From: Chloroflexota bacterium
Lineage (GTDB): Bacteria; Chloroflexota; Anaerolineae; Promineifilales; Promineifilaceae
NCBI GenBank assembly: GCA_020353135.1
Contig: CP070688.1
Coordinates: forward strand, 4,218,355 to 4,247,836
DNA length: 29,482 nucleotides
Reading direction: 5' to 3'
Positions 8,333 through 16,626 of this stretch are shown piece by piece (the stretch's first letter is position 1; each line of letters starts with the position of its first letter). Below the pieces are notes generated by a model. It saw nothing but the letters and a program-made list of their open reading frames with translations. It ran no database searches and was not told where the DNA came from. The translations under genes were made by a program, and so were the position numbers.

Positions 8333-10321
8333 ATGATGGATGTAGGAACACGCCCCATTAACAACGGCTTTAACGTGGAGCTGGCTAACCTGCTAGCTCA
8401 CCTGGAATCGTACAACAAGCATCTGTACCGGCCGAACACTTATCTCCACAAGTGGTGGGCCCGGCGCTGCGGTAGCACCTTCCGGCTGATCCTGAAGAGC
8501 CTGGTCGAGGACGCCGGACAGCGCGACTACTATGCGGCCGGTGGGTTGAAGGGCAAGATCGTGCTGGATCCCATGTTGGGCGGGGGGACGACGCTTCACG
8601 AAGCGATTCGTCTGGGAGCGAACGTCATCGGATTTGATATCGACCCTATTCCAGTCTTACAAGCCCGGGCGACTCTGTCCGACCTTTCTTTGGAGCAAAT
8701 GGAAGGACCGTTTGTTCGTCTACTGCAAGGCTTGGAGGGGAAGCTAGCCCCTTTATACCTGACAACTTGCACCAGCTGCGAAAACGAGATACCTGTCCGC
8801 TACCTCATGCATGGCAAACGCCAATTATGTGAGTGCGGAGAGGTCACGGTCGTCGATTCTCTCGTACTGCGTAGGGAACGTGATGGCCGAGCCATTCGCC
8901 TGTGTGAACGGTGCCGTCAGGTCGGTCCGGACCACGAGACCTGTGACTGTTCAACCAGTACGGAAGAAAACCGGATCTTCGAAAAGAAGGTGAAGCGCTG
9001 TCCAGCCTGCGGGATCAAGTTTCAAGAATTGACCGACGAGCCATTTTACATGCGCTATCGGCCGCTCGTTACCGTCGCCAATTGCGATGCTCACGGGCCG
9101 CTCATTCAGACAGCGACCGATGCCGATCAAGTTTTGCTCGAAAAAGCCAACGCGCTACGACGCCGGCTGACATTCCCCCTTGCTACGGAAATCACCCCCG
9201 GACCGAAGTCCAGCGATCTGATACGACGGGGCATTCATGACTATCGGGACTTGTTCTCGAGTAGGCAATTGCTGTATCTCAACTCGGCGATAAACATGTT
9301 GCGCGATGTTGAACCTCGGGTCCAACTCTATCTGGCGCTATTGGTGTCGACCTCGTTGGAATTCAACGTCATGCTATGTGGCTATAAGGGGGCCGGCGCA
9401 AGACGGGCCGGCGCCATACGACACGCTTTCTCACACCATGCCTATTCATTTCCGTATACGGCCGTAGAGAACAACCCGGTTTACCCGAGGCCGGCTTCTG
9501 GTACGCTGCGCAAGCTGTTCGAGGATCGAGTGCGGCGTGCGCGGCGATGGTCTCGGAGCCCAAAGGAGAGGTCGCTCGAAAAAAACGGACCCAAATTTGT
9601 GGAGATCAAAGACGAGACTGACTACGGCGCCGAAGTGATCGACGCTATAGCGCTGAACGGTGATCAGCAACGATTCATGATTCAGCAGGGCTCGGCGGCC
9701 GACATGGGATTGGCCGATGATAGTGTCGATTTTGTGGTTACCGATCCACCCTATTATGACAGCGTTCAGTACGGCGATCTTTCGAAGTTCTTTCGGGTCT
9801 GGTTGCGCCAAATGATCAGTGCTGAAGCCGCCGAAGGGATCCGGTGGGATTATCAGATGGTCGATGCGGCGGTCATGTTTCGCGACAACAGAACGGCCGA
9901 GGCGGCGCACGATCACTATCTGCGGACTATGAGCGCTATCTTCCGTGAGTGCCGTCGGGTGCTAAAACTCGATCATGGTCGACTGATATTCAGCTTTCAT
10001 CATTGGAAGGCAGCCGGCTGGTCAGCCATCTGCATCGCGCTGAAGCGAGCGGGATTCAAGCTCCTTGACTGTTACGTGGTTCACTCGGAGAACCCGGTGT
10101 CGGTCCATATCGCCAACTTGAATGCTCTCACAGACGACGCCATCCTGGTACTGGCAGACGCGGGCGGCGATCCGAGTAGAGAGTGGCTGCGACCTAAAAC
10201 TATCCGGACAGGCGACAGCGGCCAGTTCTGCCGCGACTGCGCAGAGGCGCTGGGCTGGGTCCTGGCCAGCGGCTTGAGCGAGCAAGAGATCGCCGACTGG
10301 TGGCGCGTCCAGCTAGGATGA
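8333..10321 (+). CDS. Solitary DNA methyltransferase (DUF1156/COG1743-like, DPPY)
   Basis: A 662-aa protein with HKWWARR (39-45), a signature near the start of DUF1156-type DNA methylases, SAM motif I DPMLGGGTT (79-87) with GFDIDP after it, and catalytic DPPYYD at 471-476. The order motif I then DPPY with a long insert is typical of this group and predicts N6-adenine or N4-cytosine methylation. The insert has Cys pairs C146/C149, C166/C168, C191/C194, C204/C206 and C223/C226, likely zinc knuckles. Relatives occur in BREX- and DISARM-like defence islands, but no nuclease, helicase or PglZ gene is near, so it looks solitary. Start ATG8333 or ATG8336; the leader is only a few nucleotides and no Shine-Dalgarno is visible. 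Confidence 0.85.
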   Translation: MMDVGTRPINNGFNVELANLLAHLESYNKHLYRPNTYLHKWWARRCGSTFRLILKSLVEDAGQRDYYAAGGLKGKIVLDPMLGGGTTLHEAIRLGANVIGFDIDPIPVLQARATLSDLSLEQMEGPFVRLLQGLEGKLAPLYLTTCTSCENEIPVRYLMHGKRQLCECGEVTVVDSLVLRRERDGRAIRLCERCRQVGPDHETCDCSTSTEENRIFEKKVKRCPACGIKFQELTDEPFYMRYRPLVTVANCDAHGPLIQTATDADQVLLEKANALRRRLTFPLATEITPGPKSSDLIRRGIHDYRDLFSSRQLLYLNSAINMLRDVEPRVQLYLALLVSTSLEFNVMLCGYKGAGARRAGAIRHAFSHHAYSFPYTAVENNPVYPRPASGTLRKLFEDRVRRARRWSRSPKERSLEKNGPKFVEIKDETDYGAEVIDAIALNGDQQRFMIQQGSAADMGLADDSVDFVVTDPPYYDSVQYGDLSKFFRVWLRQMISAEAAEGIRWDYQMVDAAVMFRDNRTAEAAHDHYLRTMSAIFRECRRVLKLDHGRLIFSFHHWKAAGWSAICIALKRAGFKLLDCYVVHSENPVSVHIANLNALTDDAILVLADAGGDPSREWLRPKTIRTGDSGQFCRDCAEALGWVLASGLSEQEIADWWRVQLG

Positions 10322-10343
10322 CGAGCTTGATAGGAAAGCCAGA

Positions 10344-10380
10344 TGCCCCGGCGAATGGGTTCAAGTTGATCGCCGGGGCA
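10344..10380. terminator. Bidirectional hairpin between convergent genes
   Basis: An 11-bp perfect stem, TGCCCCGGCGA/TCGCCGGGGCA, with a 15-nt loop lies in the 84-bp gap between the methyltransferase stop and the SPFH gene stop. Neither side has a convincing U-run, so it may terminate weakly or act as an mRNA 3' stabiliser for both transcripts. Confidence 0.6.
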
Positions 10381-10405
10381 CGCAAATCTGAAGGATCCGG
10401 CCAGA

Positions 10406-11458
10406 CTACTCGCCGGACAGGAACGCTTCCAAATTCGCCTTGCTAATGCGATAGGCGCTTCCGATCTTGCGGGCCTTCAAGTCGCCCGCTTCAATGGCGG
10501 CCAGTATGTCGGATTCGGCGACCTGAACATAGGCGGCTGCCTGGGCTGGAGTCATGACAGCCGGCATTTCGGCCGCTCCGGCCGCTTGCTGCTGCGGCTC
10601 TTGTTGGACCTGTTGCTGCCCTTGTCCTTGCTGCTGGCTCATCTGTTGTTGCATGGCAGACATGCCCATCATGCCCATGCCGAGCTCGCCAAGACTGCCA
10701 CCGCCGCCGCTCTCGGCCGCGGCCATTCCGACGTCCAAGGACTTCATTTGAGCGTAGGAAGTGCCATAGCCCATTCGAGTCACCACCTCTAGCGACTCCG
10801 GGTGCAATCCCATGCGAATGTTGAAGTCGACCAAGACCATGCCCATGGCATCAAATTCAGTCTGAAGCAATCCAACCAGGAGATCATTCAGGTCCTGTGA
10901 CAAAGATTGCAGCTGGGCCGGGCCCAGATTCTTGGCAATGGCCAACTCACTTAGCTTGTCCTGCATCATGACACCCAGCATCGGGTCAAGACGATCCTTG
11001 AGCTGGCGCAAATCCACGCTGCTTCTGAAAGCGTCCATGGCCGTCAGGAAGCGCCATGGTTCTTTGACCTTGGCTACGTAGGTGCCATTGCCGATGATCG
11101 CGCTAGCCCCAGGCGCCCTGTTCAGATGCTCGACGACGATTGGCGCTGTGGTACCCCACTTGTAGGTCATGTCGGTGGTCTTGACGAAAAATACATCGGC
11201 CGTGAAGGGGGTTTTGTCGTCAAATGCTTTCCCCACGATAGTGGTGAGCAAAGGTAGATTAGCCGTCGTCAGAACATGCGTGCCCGGGGTAAACGTACCC
11301 AACGCTTCACCGCTGCGGACGAATACGGCCGTTTCACCTGGATTCACAATACACGGCGAGCCAAGGCGGATGTCGCCCGCTCCTTCTCGAGGGAACTTCT
11401 GCACGATCTCGTTCTTCCCCCATGGTTCTGCCATCACACGGTCAAATATGCGGGCCAT
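10406..11458 (-). CDS. SPFH-domain protein fused to an excisionase-like HTH
   Basis: A 350-aa protein. Residues about 15-230 resemble the SPFH/'virion core' (YdjI-type) family, with WGKNEIVQKFP, a VNPGETAVFVRSG strand and a long helical part. A Met/Gly/Gln-rich linker (about 250-300) follows, then a C-terminal helix-turn-helix of the excisionase/MerR-like HTH_17 type: MTPAQAAAYVQV, AIEAGDLKARKIG, then YRISKANLEAFL. YdjI-type proteins usually end in a zinc ribbon, so a DNA-binding-like end is unusual. A good GAGGAG lies 8 nt before ATG11458. It is preceded by a helical protein gene, probably one operon. The role is unknown; relatives associate with PspA-type envelope-stress genes in Bacillus. 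Confidence 0.85.
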   Translation of the reverse strand: MARIFDRVMAEPWGKNEIVQKFPREGAGDIRLGSPCIVNPGETAVFVRSGEALGTFTPGTHVLTTANLPLLTTIVGKAFDDKTPFTADVFFVKTTDMTYKWGTTAPIVVEHLNRAPGASAIIGNGTYVAKVKEPWRFLTAMDAFRSSVDLRQLKDRLDPMLGVMMQDKLSELAIAKNLGPAQLQSLSQDLNDLLVGLLQTEFDAMGMVLVDFNIRMGLHPESLEVVTRMGYGTSYAQMKSLDVGMAAAESGGGGSLGELGMGMMGMSAMQQQMSQQQGQGQQQVQQEPQQQAAGAAEMPAVMTPAQAAAYVQVAESDILAAIEAGDLKARKIGSAYRISKANLEAFLSGE

Positions 11459-11542
11459 TTTTAATTCTCCTCTAGGAATAGATCACAGATTTCCACAGAT
11501 CCATATTGATCGTGAATCGCCGTGCTGTCATTCAGTCACATC

Positions 11543-12085
11543 TTAGCCAATGCCAGATAGTAGTTCTTGTCGTTCAGCGAAGGCGCTGTTGGCGTCACGC
11601 AAGGTCGTGTCGAGCAGCCGGATGGCGCCGCCTATATCGTCGTCATTGACTGCGGCTTTTTCCAAGGCGCTAACGTCTGAGCCGATCTGATCGGAATAGG
11701 CAAGCATGGATTCGTCAAAGGCATATATATCAGCCAGGTCGTCCTCCTTGATCTTGACTGCGTCGAAGAAGCCGGCGTAGCCTTGCGGGGCGTCCCTGAC
11801 CTTGCCGATTAGACCCATGAGACGCGTATCGGCCCGACCGAGCGATTCGGCGAAGTCAATTGCCTTTGTTATGTCCCGGCTCAGCTCCTGATGAACGGAA
11901 GAGAGCTGAAGTCTGCTTTCCTCAAGCCTGGCCGACAATGTTTCGCGCAGTAGCTGGTCGGCCTCCCGTCGGCGACTTCGTTCCATGTAGCCGCCAAAGC
12001 CCGGGATCTTGCCAAGCAAATCCCCAAGTCCTGTGGACTCGCCTTCTATCTTATCATACATGTCGGGAACAACGTCGTCTTTCAT
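11543..12085 (-). CDS. Helical (coiled-coil) hypothetical protein
   Basis: A 180-aa, highly charged, soluble protein with no signal or membrane helix. A Gly-rich segment (LGDLLGKIPGFGGYMERSRRREADQLLRE) comes first, then long amphipathic helices with heptad character over about 40-175. I do not recognise a named family. It sits 84 bp upstream of the SPFH gene in the same direction, recalling the pairing of helical partners with YdjI-like proteins, so a shared membrane-associated complex is possible. GAGGAG lies about 10 nt before ATG12085, with a promoter-like pair further upstream. Confidence 0.75.
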   Translation of the reverse strand: MKDDVVPDMYDKIEGESTGLGDLLGKIPGFGGYMERSRRREADQLLRETLSARLEESRLQLSSVHQELSRDITKAIDFAESLGRADTRLMGLIGKVRDAPQGYAGFFDAVKIKEDDLADIYAFDESMLAYSDQIGSDVSALEKAAVNDDDIGGAIRLLDTTLRDANSAFAERQELLSGIG

Positions 12086-12146
12086 ATCCTGTTACTCCTC
12101 AGTACCTCTTGTTAAGTGTTGTCGAAACAGCCGATGCTCAGAATCC

Positions 12147-12176
12147 AGTATAGCACAGCTTAAACCCGCAGGTCAG
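12147..12176 (-). promoter_or_regulatory. Promoter for the helical protein-SPFH gene pair
   Basis: On the minus strand, CTGACC (12176-12171) and TATACT (12152-12147) are separated by 18 nt, a fair sigma-70 match. It overlaps the end of the solute-binding protein gene and lies about 60 nt before ATG12085, so the pair could be transcribed separately from the genes upstream. Confidence 0.5.
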
Positions 12177-12928
12177 CCTTGGTACCAGCTATCAAGTATA
12201 ACGTCGAGACGGCCGCTTGACCTGACTGAGTCGAGCGCGTGGTTGAGCTCTCTCAGCAGTTGCCCATCCGTACGACGCACGACCATGACGTAAGGCTCTT
12301 CGCTCAATGGCGCCAAGTGGACCTCGTCGTCTAGTTGCTGGCCAGCAAACAAACGGGCGGTGATGTTGTCGACGACGGCCGCATCGACTTCGCCGTCGAG
12401 CATGTCGGTGAGGGCCTCTTCAGAGCTTTGTTTTGGCGCGACGGCCAGATCAGGAATCTGCCGCTGCCAGGTGGTCGATTCGACGTGGCCGGCGGCTCCG
12501 AGCTCGACGGAAACGGTTTTTCCGGCGAGGTCGCCAATCTGAGTTAGCCGAGCCTCTGAACGCGTCACAATTACAAGTCCGCTATTGACATAGCCATCAC
12601 TATAAGCGAAATCGCGAGTGCGGGCCGGTTCAACAACAAGGGCCGAGATGAGGACGTCGACTTGCTCAGTGCCAAGAGCATCATACAGGCCATCATAGCC
12701 GAAATAAGTGAAGCTGGCCTCCAGCCCCAACGCGGCTGCTATCGCCTCGGCAAGATCGACGTCGATCCCCTGTACTGACTCGGGATCGGCGAATTCGAAG
12801 GGCGGGTATGTCGGATCCAGACCGACGCGCAGTTTGCCACTGTCCTGGATGCGTTGCCACGTCGATTGCTTGGCCGAACAAGAGACCATTAGTAAACAGA
12901 GCAGCGATCCGCTAAGAATTAAGCGCAA
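12173..12928 (-). CDS. Family 3 extracellular solute-binding lipoprotein
   Basis: A periplasmic-binding-like fold of the polar amino acid type: KLRVGLDPTYPPFEF, GIDVDLAEAIAAALG, the ALVVEPARTRDFAYSDGYV hinge region and GKTVSVELG are all family motifs. A lipobox LLMVSC with a short hydrophobic stretch before it predicts a membrane-anchored lipoprotein. The frame is open back to 13072 (overlapping the gene before by 50 bp), but the signal peptide fits a TTG start at 12928 with GAGG 11 nt upstream; the start is therefore uncertain. No ABC permease or ATPase gene is adjacent, so it may serve a distant transporter or act as a sensor module. Confidence 0.88.
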   Translation of the reverse strand: MRLILSGSLLCLLMVSCSAKQSTWQRIQDSGKLRVGLDPTYPPFEFADPESVQGIDVDLAEAIAAALGLEASFTYFGYDGLYDALGTEQVDVLISALVVEPARTRDFAYSDGYVNSGLVIVTRSEARLTQIGDLAGKTVSVELGAAGHVESTTWQRQIPDLAVAPKQSSEEALTDMLDGEVDAAVVDNITARLFAGQQLDDEVHLAPLSEEPYVMVVRRTDGQLLRELNHALDSVRSSGRLDVILDSWYQG

Positions 12929-13022
12929 GGGTCTGGTATCCTCAGCCGTCTTCGAGACAGCGTGCCAAATGAACTGAATCCTGACGGACAATAAGGTCAA
13001 GAAGGTCAAGTTGCTCACATTC

Positions 13023-14135
13023 TCAGTTACTTGTGAATTCCTTGAGCGCATCATAGATCGGCTTGGCGACAAATTCTGGCGTTACCAGGGTGTAGTAGTC
13101 CATGTAGCTCTTGCTGGGTGCAGGGAAGCGGAATGCCCATATGGCCAGAGCCTCCACGTAGGGCCAGTTTTGCTCGGCGTATTCAATGGCGTCTATCGTG
13201 TACTTGATTCGCTGGGCGGGCTTGACGGCCAGCGTCCAACGTGGATGATCGTTCCAGCCAGTTTCGGTGATGTACATAGGCTTCGCATCGTCCCCCTGGG
13301 CTAGCATCACTTCGCGCATGAGCTCGACGCGTCGGAAGTTCAGCACCGACTCATCTGGTTCGCTAAGGGCGGGAAAGGTCAGCCCATAAACGTGCACCGC
13401 AAGGCCGTCGAAGTAATCGCCGCCGCCGGACTCATAGATTCCGGCGAGATAATCTAGATCGTTGTAGGCCCAGGGCGAATCAGCCGGCTCAAGATTTGGC
13501 GCCAAAGCCCCGGCCAAGACCTGGGTATCCGGACTCGCCTCCTTAATTGCCGCATATACAACCTTCAGCAGTTCAACGTACTCTTGAGGCGAGGTCTTCC
13601 GGTAACCCCATTCGAAGCTCAGGTTTGGTTCGTTCCAGACGATGATGTGTGTGACTTGACCCTCATAACGTTCGGCGAACGCGGCCGCGAAGCTGGCAAA
13701 ATCGTCGTAGGCCGCGGCATCCAAATAGTTGAGAGGCGTGTCAGGTGGCCTGGCCCAACTCGGCGTCAGACCTAACCGGGCGATTACATCCAGCCCCTGA
13801 GCATTTGCGTGGTTGATAACGAGGTCGGGATGTTCCCAGGCAACTCCCCCATCTTCGGCGTGATAATAAGCCCAGGGAAAGAATTCGACGATGCTGCTGG
13901 CGCCGAGTTCTCTTACCATTTGCAGGGTCCGCTGAATCTTCCAGGGCTCAACTTCGTCGGTAAGGCGCGTATGGACGCCGAGAATCGGGTGCGTGGTTTC
14001 AACTTCCTGCCGAGCGCCGGACACGATCAAAATTGGCGCCGGCTGCAGAAGAACCAGTACCAGAACCAGCAACACGAGGCGCGCGCCGCTGCCATAATCA
14101 GCTCCTTGCAGCATAGAGTGGATAAGCAACCGCAT
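13023..14135 (-). CDS. Membrane-anchored glycoside hydrolase-like protein (clan GH-A)
   Basis: About 370 aa. A hydrophobic N-terminal segment (about 19-39) is a signal anchor or signal peptide. The TIM-barrel part has the acid/base WNEPN (Glu about 169) after strand 4 and the nucleophile ITETGW (Glu about 291) after strand 7, as in GH5/GH39-like retaining enzymes. The HVYGL strand and terminal WAFRF also fit. The substrate cannot be read. The frame runs open to 14273, overlapping the previous gene, so ATG14135 with AGGA 8 nt upstream is preferred. It lies between a nucleotidyltransferase-like gene and a solute-binding protein gene. Confidence 0.85.
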   Translation of the reverse strand: MRLLIHSMLQGADYGSGARLVLLVLVLVLLQPAPILIVSGARQEVETTHPILGVHTRLTDEVEPWKIQRTLQMVRELGASSIVEFFPWAYYHAEDGGVAWEHPDLVINHANAQGLDVIARLGLTPSWARPPDTPLNYLDAAAYDDFASFAAAFAERYEGQVTHIIVWNEPNLSFEWGYRKTSPQEYVELLKVVYAAIKEASPDTQVLAGALAPNLEPADSPWAYNDLDYLAGIYESGGGDYFDGLAVHVYGLTFPALSEPDESVLNFRRVELMREVMLAQGDDAKPMYITETGWNDHPRWTLAVKPAQRIKYTIDAIEYAEQNWPYVEALAIWAFRFPAPSKSYMDYYTLVTPEFVAKPIYDALKEFTSN

Positions 14136-14209
14136 TGAAGATATCCTGGCTAATGCGGCCGGCAGAACTCTAGATAGGTGCACAGCTATGGTTACTCGTC
14201 CAGTGAATC

Positions 14210-15436
14210 TCAGTCGACCTCTTCTGCAACTGCAGATTTCTGCATCAAGCCTGTGTAGTGATCTGCCCACCAATCTAGATGGGACAGGATACCGTCTATC
14301 CTGACATCTTCTGGCGCATCGCGTTCGGGCAAGGGATCCGCCGGTACTTCGCTCGGGATATCGAGGGCGCGAGATAGCAGCTCGCTGCGCAGCTGGATAT
14401 TTAGCAGCTTGTTTTGAAAATCATGTACTAGCATGGAGAGGTCGGAGTCTTCGGCCGTGAAATAAGAGTGAGGTAGGCCAGCAAGCAACAATTCGGAGGG
14501 CAGGCGGGCCAGCCCACGGAAGGCAAAGGGCCACGAAATCTCAAAATCGCCGAGAGGGTCTGCGCCCCAGGCGTGATGGTAGCTTTGAACGAGGTAGTCG
14601 GCGCTGTCTTCGAAAGCCACTATCAGCCGCAATTGCGAAGGCGTCGTGACTCTCAGGCTGCGATATTGATCGGCAACTCGATCGGCTACTTGGGACCAGT
14701 CTGCGCTGGCGATCCGCCGGGCCAGATCCACCGGCTCCAGATCGGGCATGACCAAAATCAAGTGACTGTCCATTTCGTAGATGGCCCGCAGCTCGCCAAC
14801 AAGCGGCGGCGCGTCTGGTGTAACTTGATCAGGCCAAAGCGCCAGCGACTCCTCCTCCATCTTCTTTCGAGCGAAACCCAGTACGCGGCCGGCCAGCACG
14901 GCCGGCGACTCGTCCGCGTCCACCGGCCATCCGAACAAGCGCCGAGCCAGACTGCGCAATAAGGCGAGACTCTCTTGGGCTTCTTTCGCCGGCAGCAACT
15001 CTGGGGCTAATGCGGCCGAAGCACGCACCGCGTTGACGGCTATCTTGGCCAGCTCTTCCTGGGCGCTCACTGTGGGGCCCGTCTCAAAGCCTATCGAGCG
15101 ACCAAAAAACAACTGACCTGATCGGCGCAGATGAGCGTTCAGCAGTGGATTTAGCCGCAGATGTCTTTTTAGTGTCGGAATCGTCGCCAGCAGAGGCACG
15201 CGCCTGAGAACCGGACCGCGTGCGTTCCAGATACTGCTCCTATACTCGTCGCGAAGCACGTGCAAGTTGGCAGAGTCATCAACTATCGCGATGAGGTTGA
15301 TATCCGACTGATCAGCTTGGTACGTTCCATCGCTAAGGCTGCCGTAAAGGTAGACAGAAAGCAACCCTTCTCCCAGCGCCGATCTCATGGCGCCAATGAC
15401 CGCCTCAATCGTCATGTAGGCCAAGGAACGCGACAT
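14210..15436 (-). CDS. Nucleotidyltransferase-fold protein with altered active site
   Basis: A 408-aa protein. Residues about 25-55 carry the minimal nucleotidyltransferase pattern YGSLSDGTYQADQSDINL (G32, S33, D45). The second metal-binding carboxylate is Asn47 rather than Asp (SDINL in place of SDIDL), so catalysis may be lost or changed. The rest is helical with Arg- and acidic-rich stretches and no family I recognise; aminoglycoside-adenylyltransferase-like proteins have a comparable size split. It begins the minus-strand run leading to the glycoside hydrolase. ATG15415 is a possible alternative start. The 239 bp to the divergent gene at 15676 holds promoter signals only. Confidence 0.75.
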   Translation of the reverse strand: MSRSLAYMTIEAVIGAMRSALGEGLLSVYLYGSLSDGTYQADQSDINLIAIVDDSANLHVLRDEYRSSIWNARGPVLRRVPLLATIPTLKRHLRLNPLLNAHLRRSGQLFFGRSIGFETGPTVSAQEELAKIAVNAVRASAALAPELLPAKEAQESLALLRSLARRLFGWPVDADESPAVLAGRVLGFARKKMEEESLALWPDQVTPDAPPLVGELRAIYEMDSHLILVMPDLEPVDLARRIASADWSQVADRVADQYRSLRVTTPSQLRLIVAFEDSADYLVQSYHHAWGADPLGDFEISWPFAFRGLARLPSELLLAGLPHSYFTAEDSDLSMLVHDFQNKLLNIQLRSELLSRALDIPSEVPADPLPERDAPEDVRIDGILSHLDWWADHYTGLMQKSAVAEEVD

Positions 15437-15646
15437 AATTCACTTCCACTTCGAAGGTACTAGAATCGGAATGGGCCTCAAGGAAAACATGATCGTCCTC
15501 ACCGGGCCAGATTATATCCACCCGCCGAGGAGTACGCGAATGGTCCGGCTCGGCACAAACAGGATTCGTGTCCGCTTTGGCGAGCCGTGGCAAGCCGGGA
15601 GCGAATCACGGTAGAAATCGACGGGACCCTAATCATGATGTGCAGG

Positions 15647-15669
15647 TATAATAACCGCACTGGGAGAAG
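15647..15669 (+). promoter_or_regulatory. -10 box and ribosome binding site of the Rmd-like gene
   Basis: TATAAT lies at 15647-15652, and GGGAGAAG at 15662-15669 is 6 nt before ATG15676. No strong -35 is seen 17 nt upstream. The predicted leader is short, about 17 nt. Confidence 0.55.
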
Positions 15670-15675
15670 AAACGA

Positions 15676-16626
15676 ATGCGAACGTTGATTACCGGTGCGA
15701 CAGGATTTGCCGGGTCGCACCTTGTAGATATGCTTCTTTCCGAAGGACATCAAGTCTTTGGCTTTGTGCATCCAGCTAGCAGCCACCAACCATGGCCCAA
15801 ACATGAGCGCTTTCTTCCGGTCGAAGGTGATTTGCTCGATCTGCAGTCACTGAATGAGGCGTTTGAGCTAGCGAAGCCGGCGCAAGTCTTTCACCTGGGT
15901 GGGCAGGCATCTCCGGGTCGTTCATGGCTTGATCCGGCCGGAACTCTGGCAATTAATACCGGCGGTACGGCCAATTTACTGCACGCGGCCCAGAGTTTCG
16001 GCCGGCCCAAAGTATTGATTGTCACTAGCGCGCACATCTACGGGAAGATACATGCCGAAGATCTACCGCTGAGCGAAGTCACGCCGCCAGCCCCGGAACA
16101 CCCTTACGGGGTCAGTAAGCTTGCGGCCGCGCTGTTGGCACCGGTCTACTGGCGACGGTATGGCTTGCCGGTTATCGAGGCGCGGCCATTTAATCACATC
16201 GGTCCGCGGCAGACACCTGGATTCGTGGTGCCCGATTTCGCCAGCCAGGTAGCGGCCGTGAAACTTCGACAGAGCAAGGCCGAGATTCGGGTAGGTAACC
16301 TTGATGTCGAGCGCGATTTCACGGACGTACGTGATGTTGCTAGGGCGTATCACCTTCTGGCAAAGAGTGGCCAGCCCGGGCACTCTTATCTCGTATGCTC
16401 CGGCACTGCGGTGTCAATTCGTCTCATCCTGGACACGTTGATTGAGTTAGCCGACTGTCCAGTGACAATTGTTACCGATCCTGATCGAATGAGGCCGGCC
16501 GAAAATCCTAGAATTGTGGGTAGCTATCAGAAGCTTCAAAATGAGACGGGCTGGAAACCGACCATAAGCCTGCGACAGTCGCTCGACGACACATTGGCGG
16601 ACTGGCTGGAAAGGCGTTCCGCATGA
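15676..16626 (+). CDS. SDR sugar-nucleotide reductase/epimerase (Rmd-like)
   Basis: A 316-aa extended short-chain dehydrogenase. NAD(P) binding is by TGATGFAGSH (6-15), with catalytic Thr/Ser in VTSAHIYG, Tyr144 and Lys148 in YGVSK. The stretch RPFNHIGPRQTPGFVVPDFASQ closely resembles GDP-6-deoxy-D-lyxo-4-hexulose reductase (Rmd), which makes GDP-D-rhamnose after GMD. No GMD or glycosyltransferase gene is in the window, so the exact sugar is uncertain (GDP-mannose dehydratase is an alternative). A good Shine-Dalgarno precedes the start. Its stop overlaps the TlyA start by 4 bp. Confidence 0.9.
   Translation: MRTLITGATGFAGSHLVDMLLSEGHQVFGFVHPASSHQPWPKHERFLPVEGDLLDLQSLNEAFELAKPAQVFHLGGQASPGRSWLDPAGTLAINTGGTANLLHAAQSFGRPKVLIVTSAHIYGKIHAEDLPLSEVTPPAPEHPYGVSKLAAALLAPVYWRRYGLPVIEARPFNHIGPRQTPGFVVPDFASQVAAVKLRQSKAEIRVGNLDVERDFTDVRDVARAYHLLAKSGQPGHSYLVCSGTAVSIRLILDTLIELADCPVTIVTDPDRMRPAENPRIVGSYQKLQNETGWKPTISLRQSLDDTLADWLERRSA

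Noticed and set aside
8333..10321. BREX, DISARM or restriction-modification island
   Set aside because: Only the methyltransferase is present; flanking genes are envelope and housekeeping genes.
10554..10792. Cys/Leu-rich plus-strand frames that look like membrane peptides
   Set aside because: They are the antisense of the Gln/Met-rich linker of the SPFH protein, which produces Leu- and Cys-rich translation by codon complement.
10406..11458. Excisionase-like domain as evidence of a prophage or integrative element
   Set aside because: It is fused to an SPFH protein, and there is no integrase, att-like repeat or phage gene nearby.
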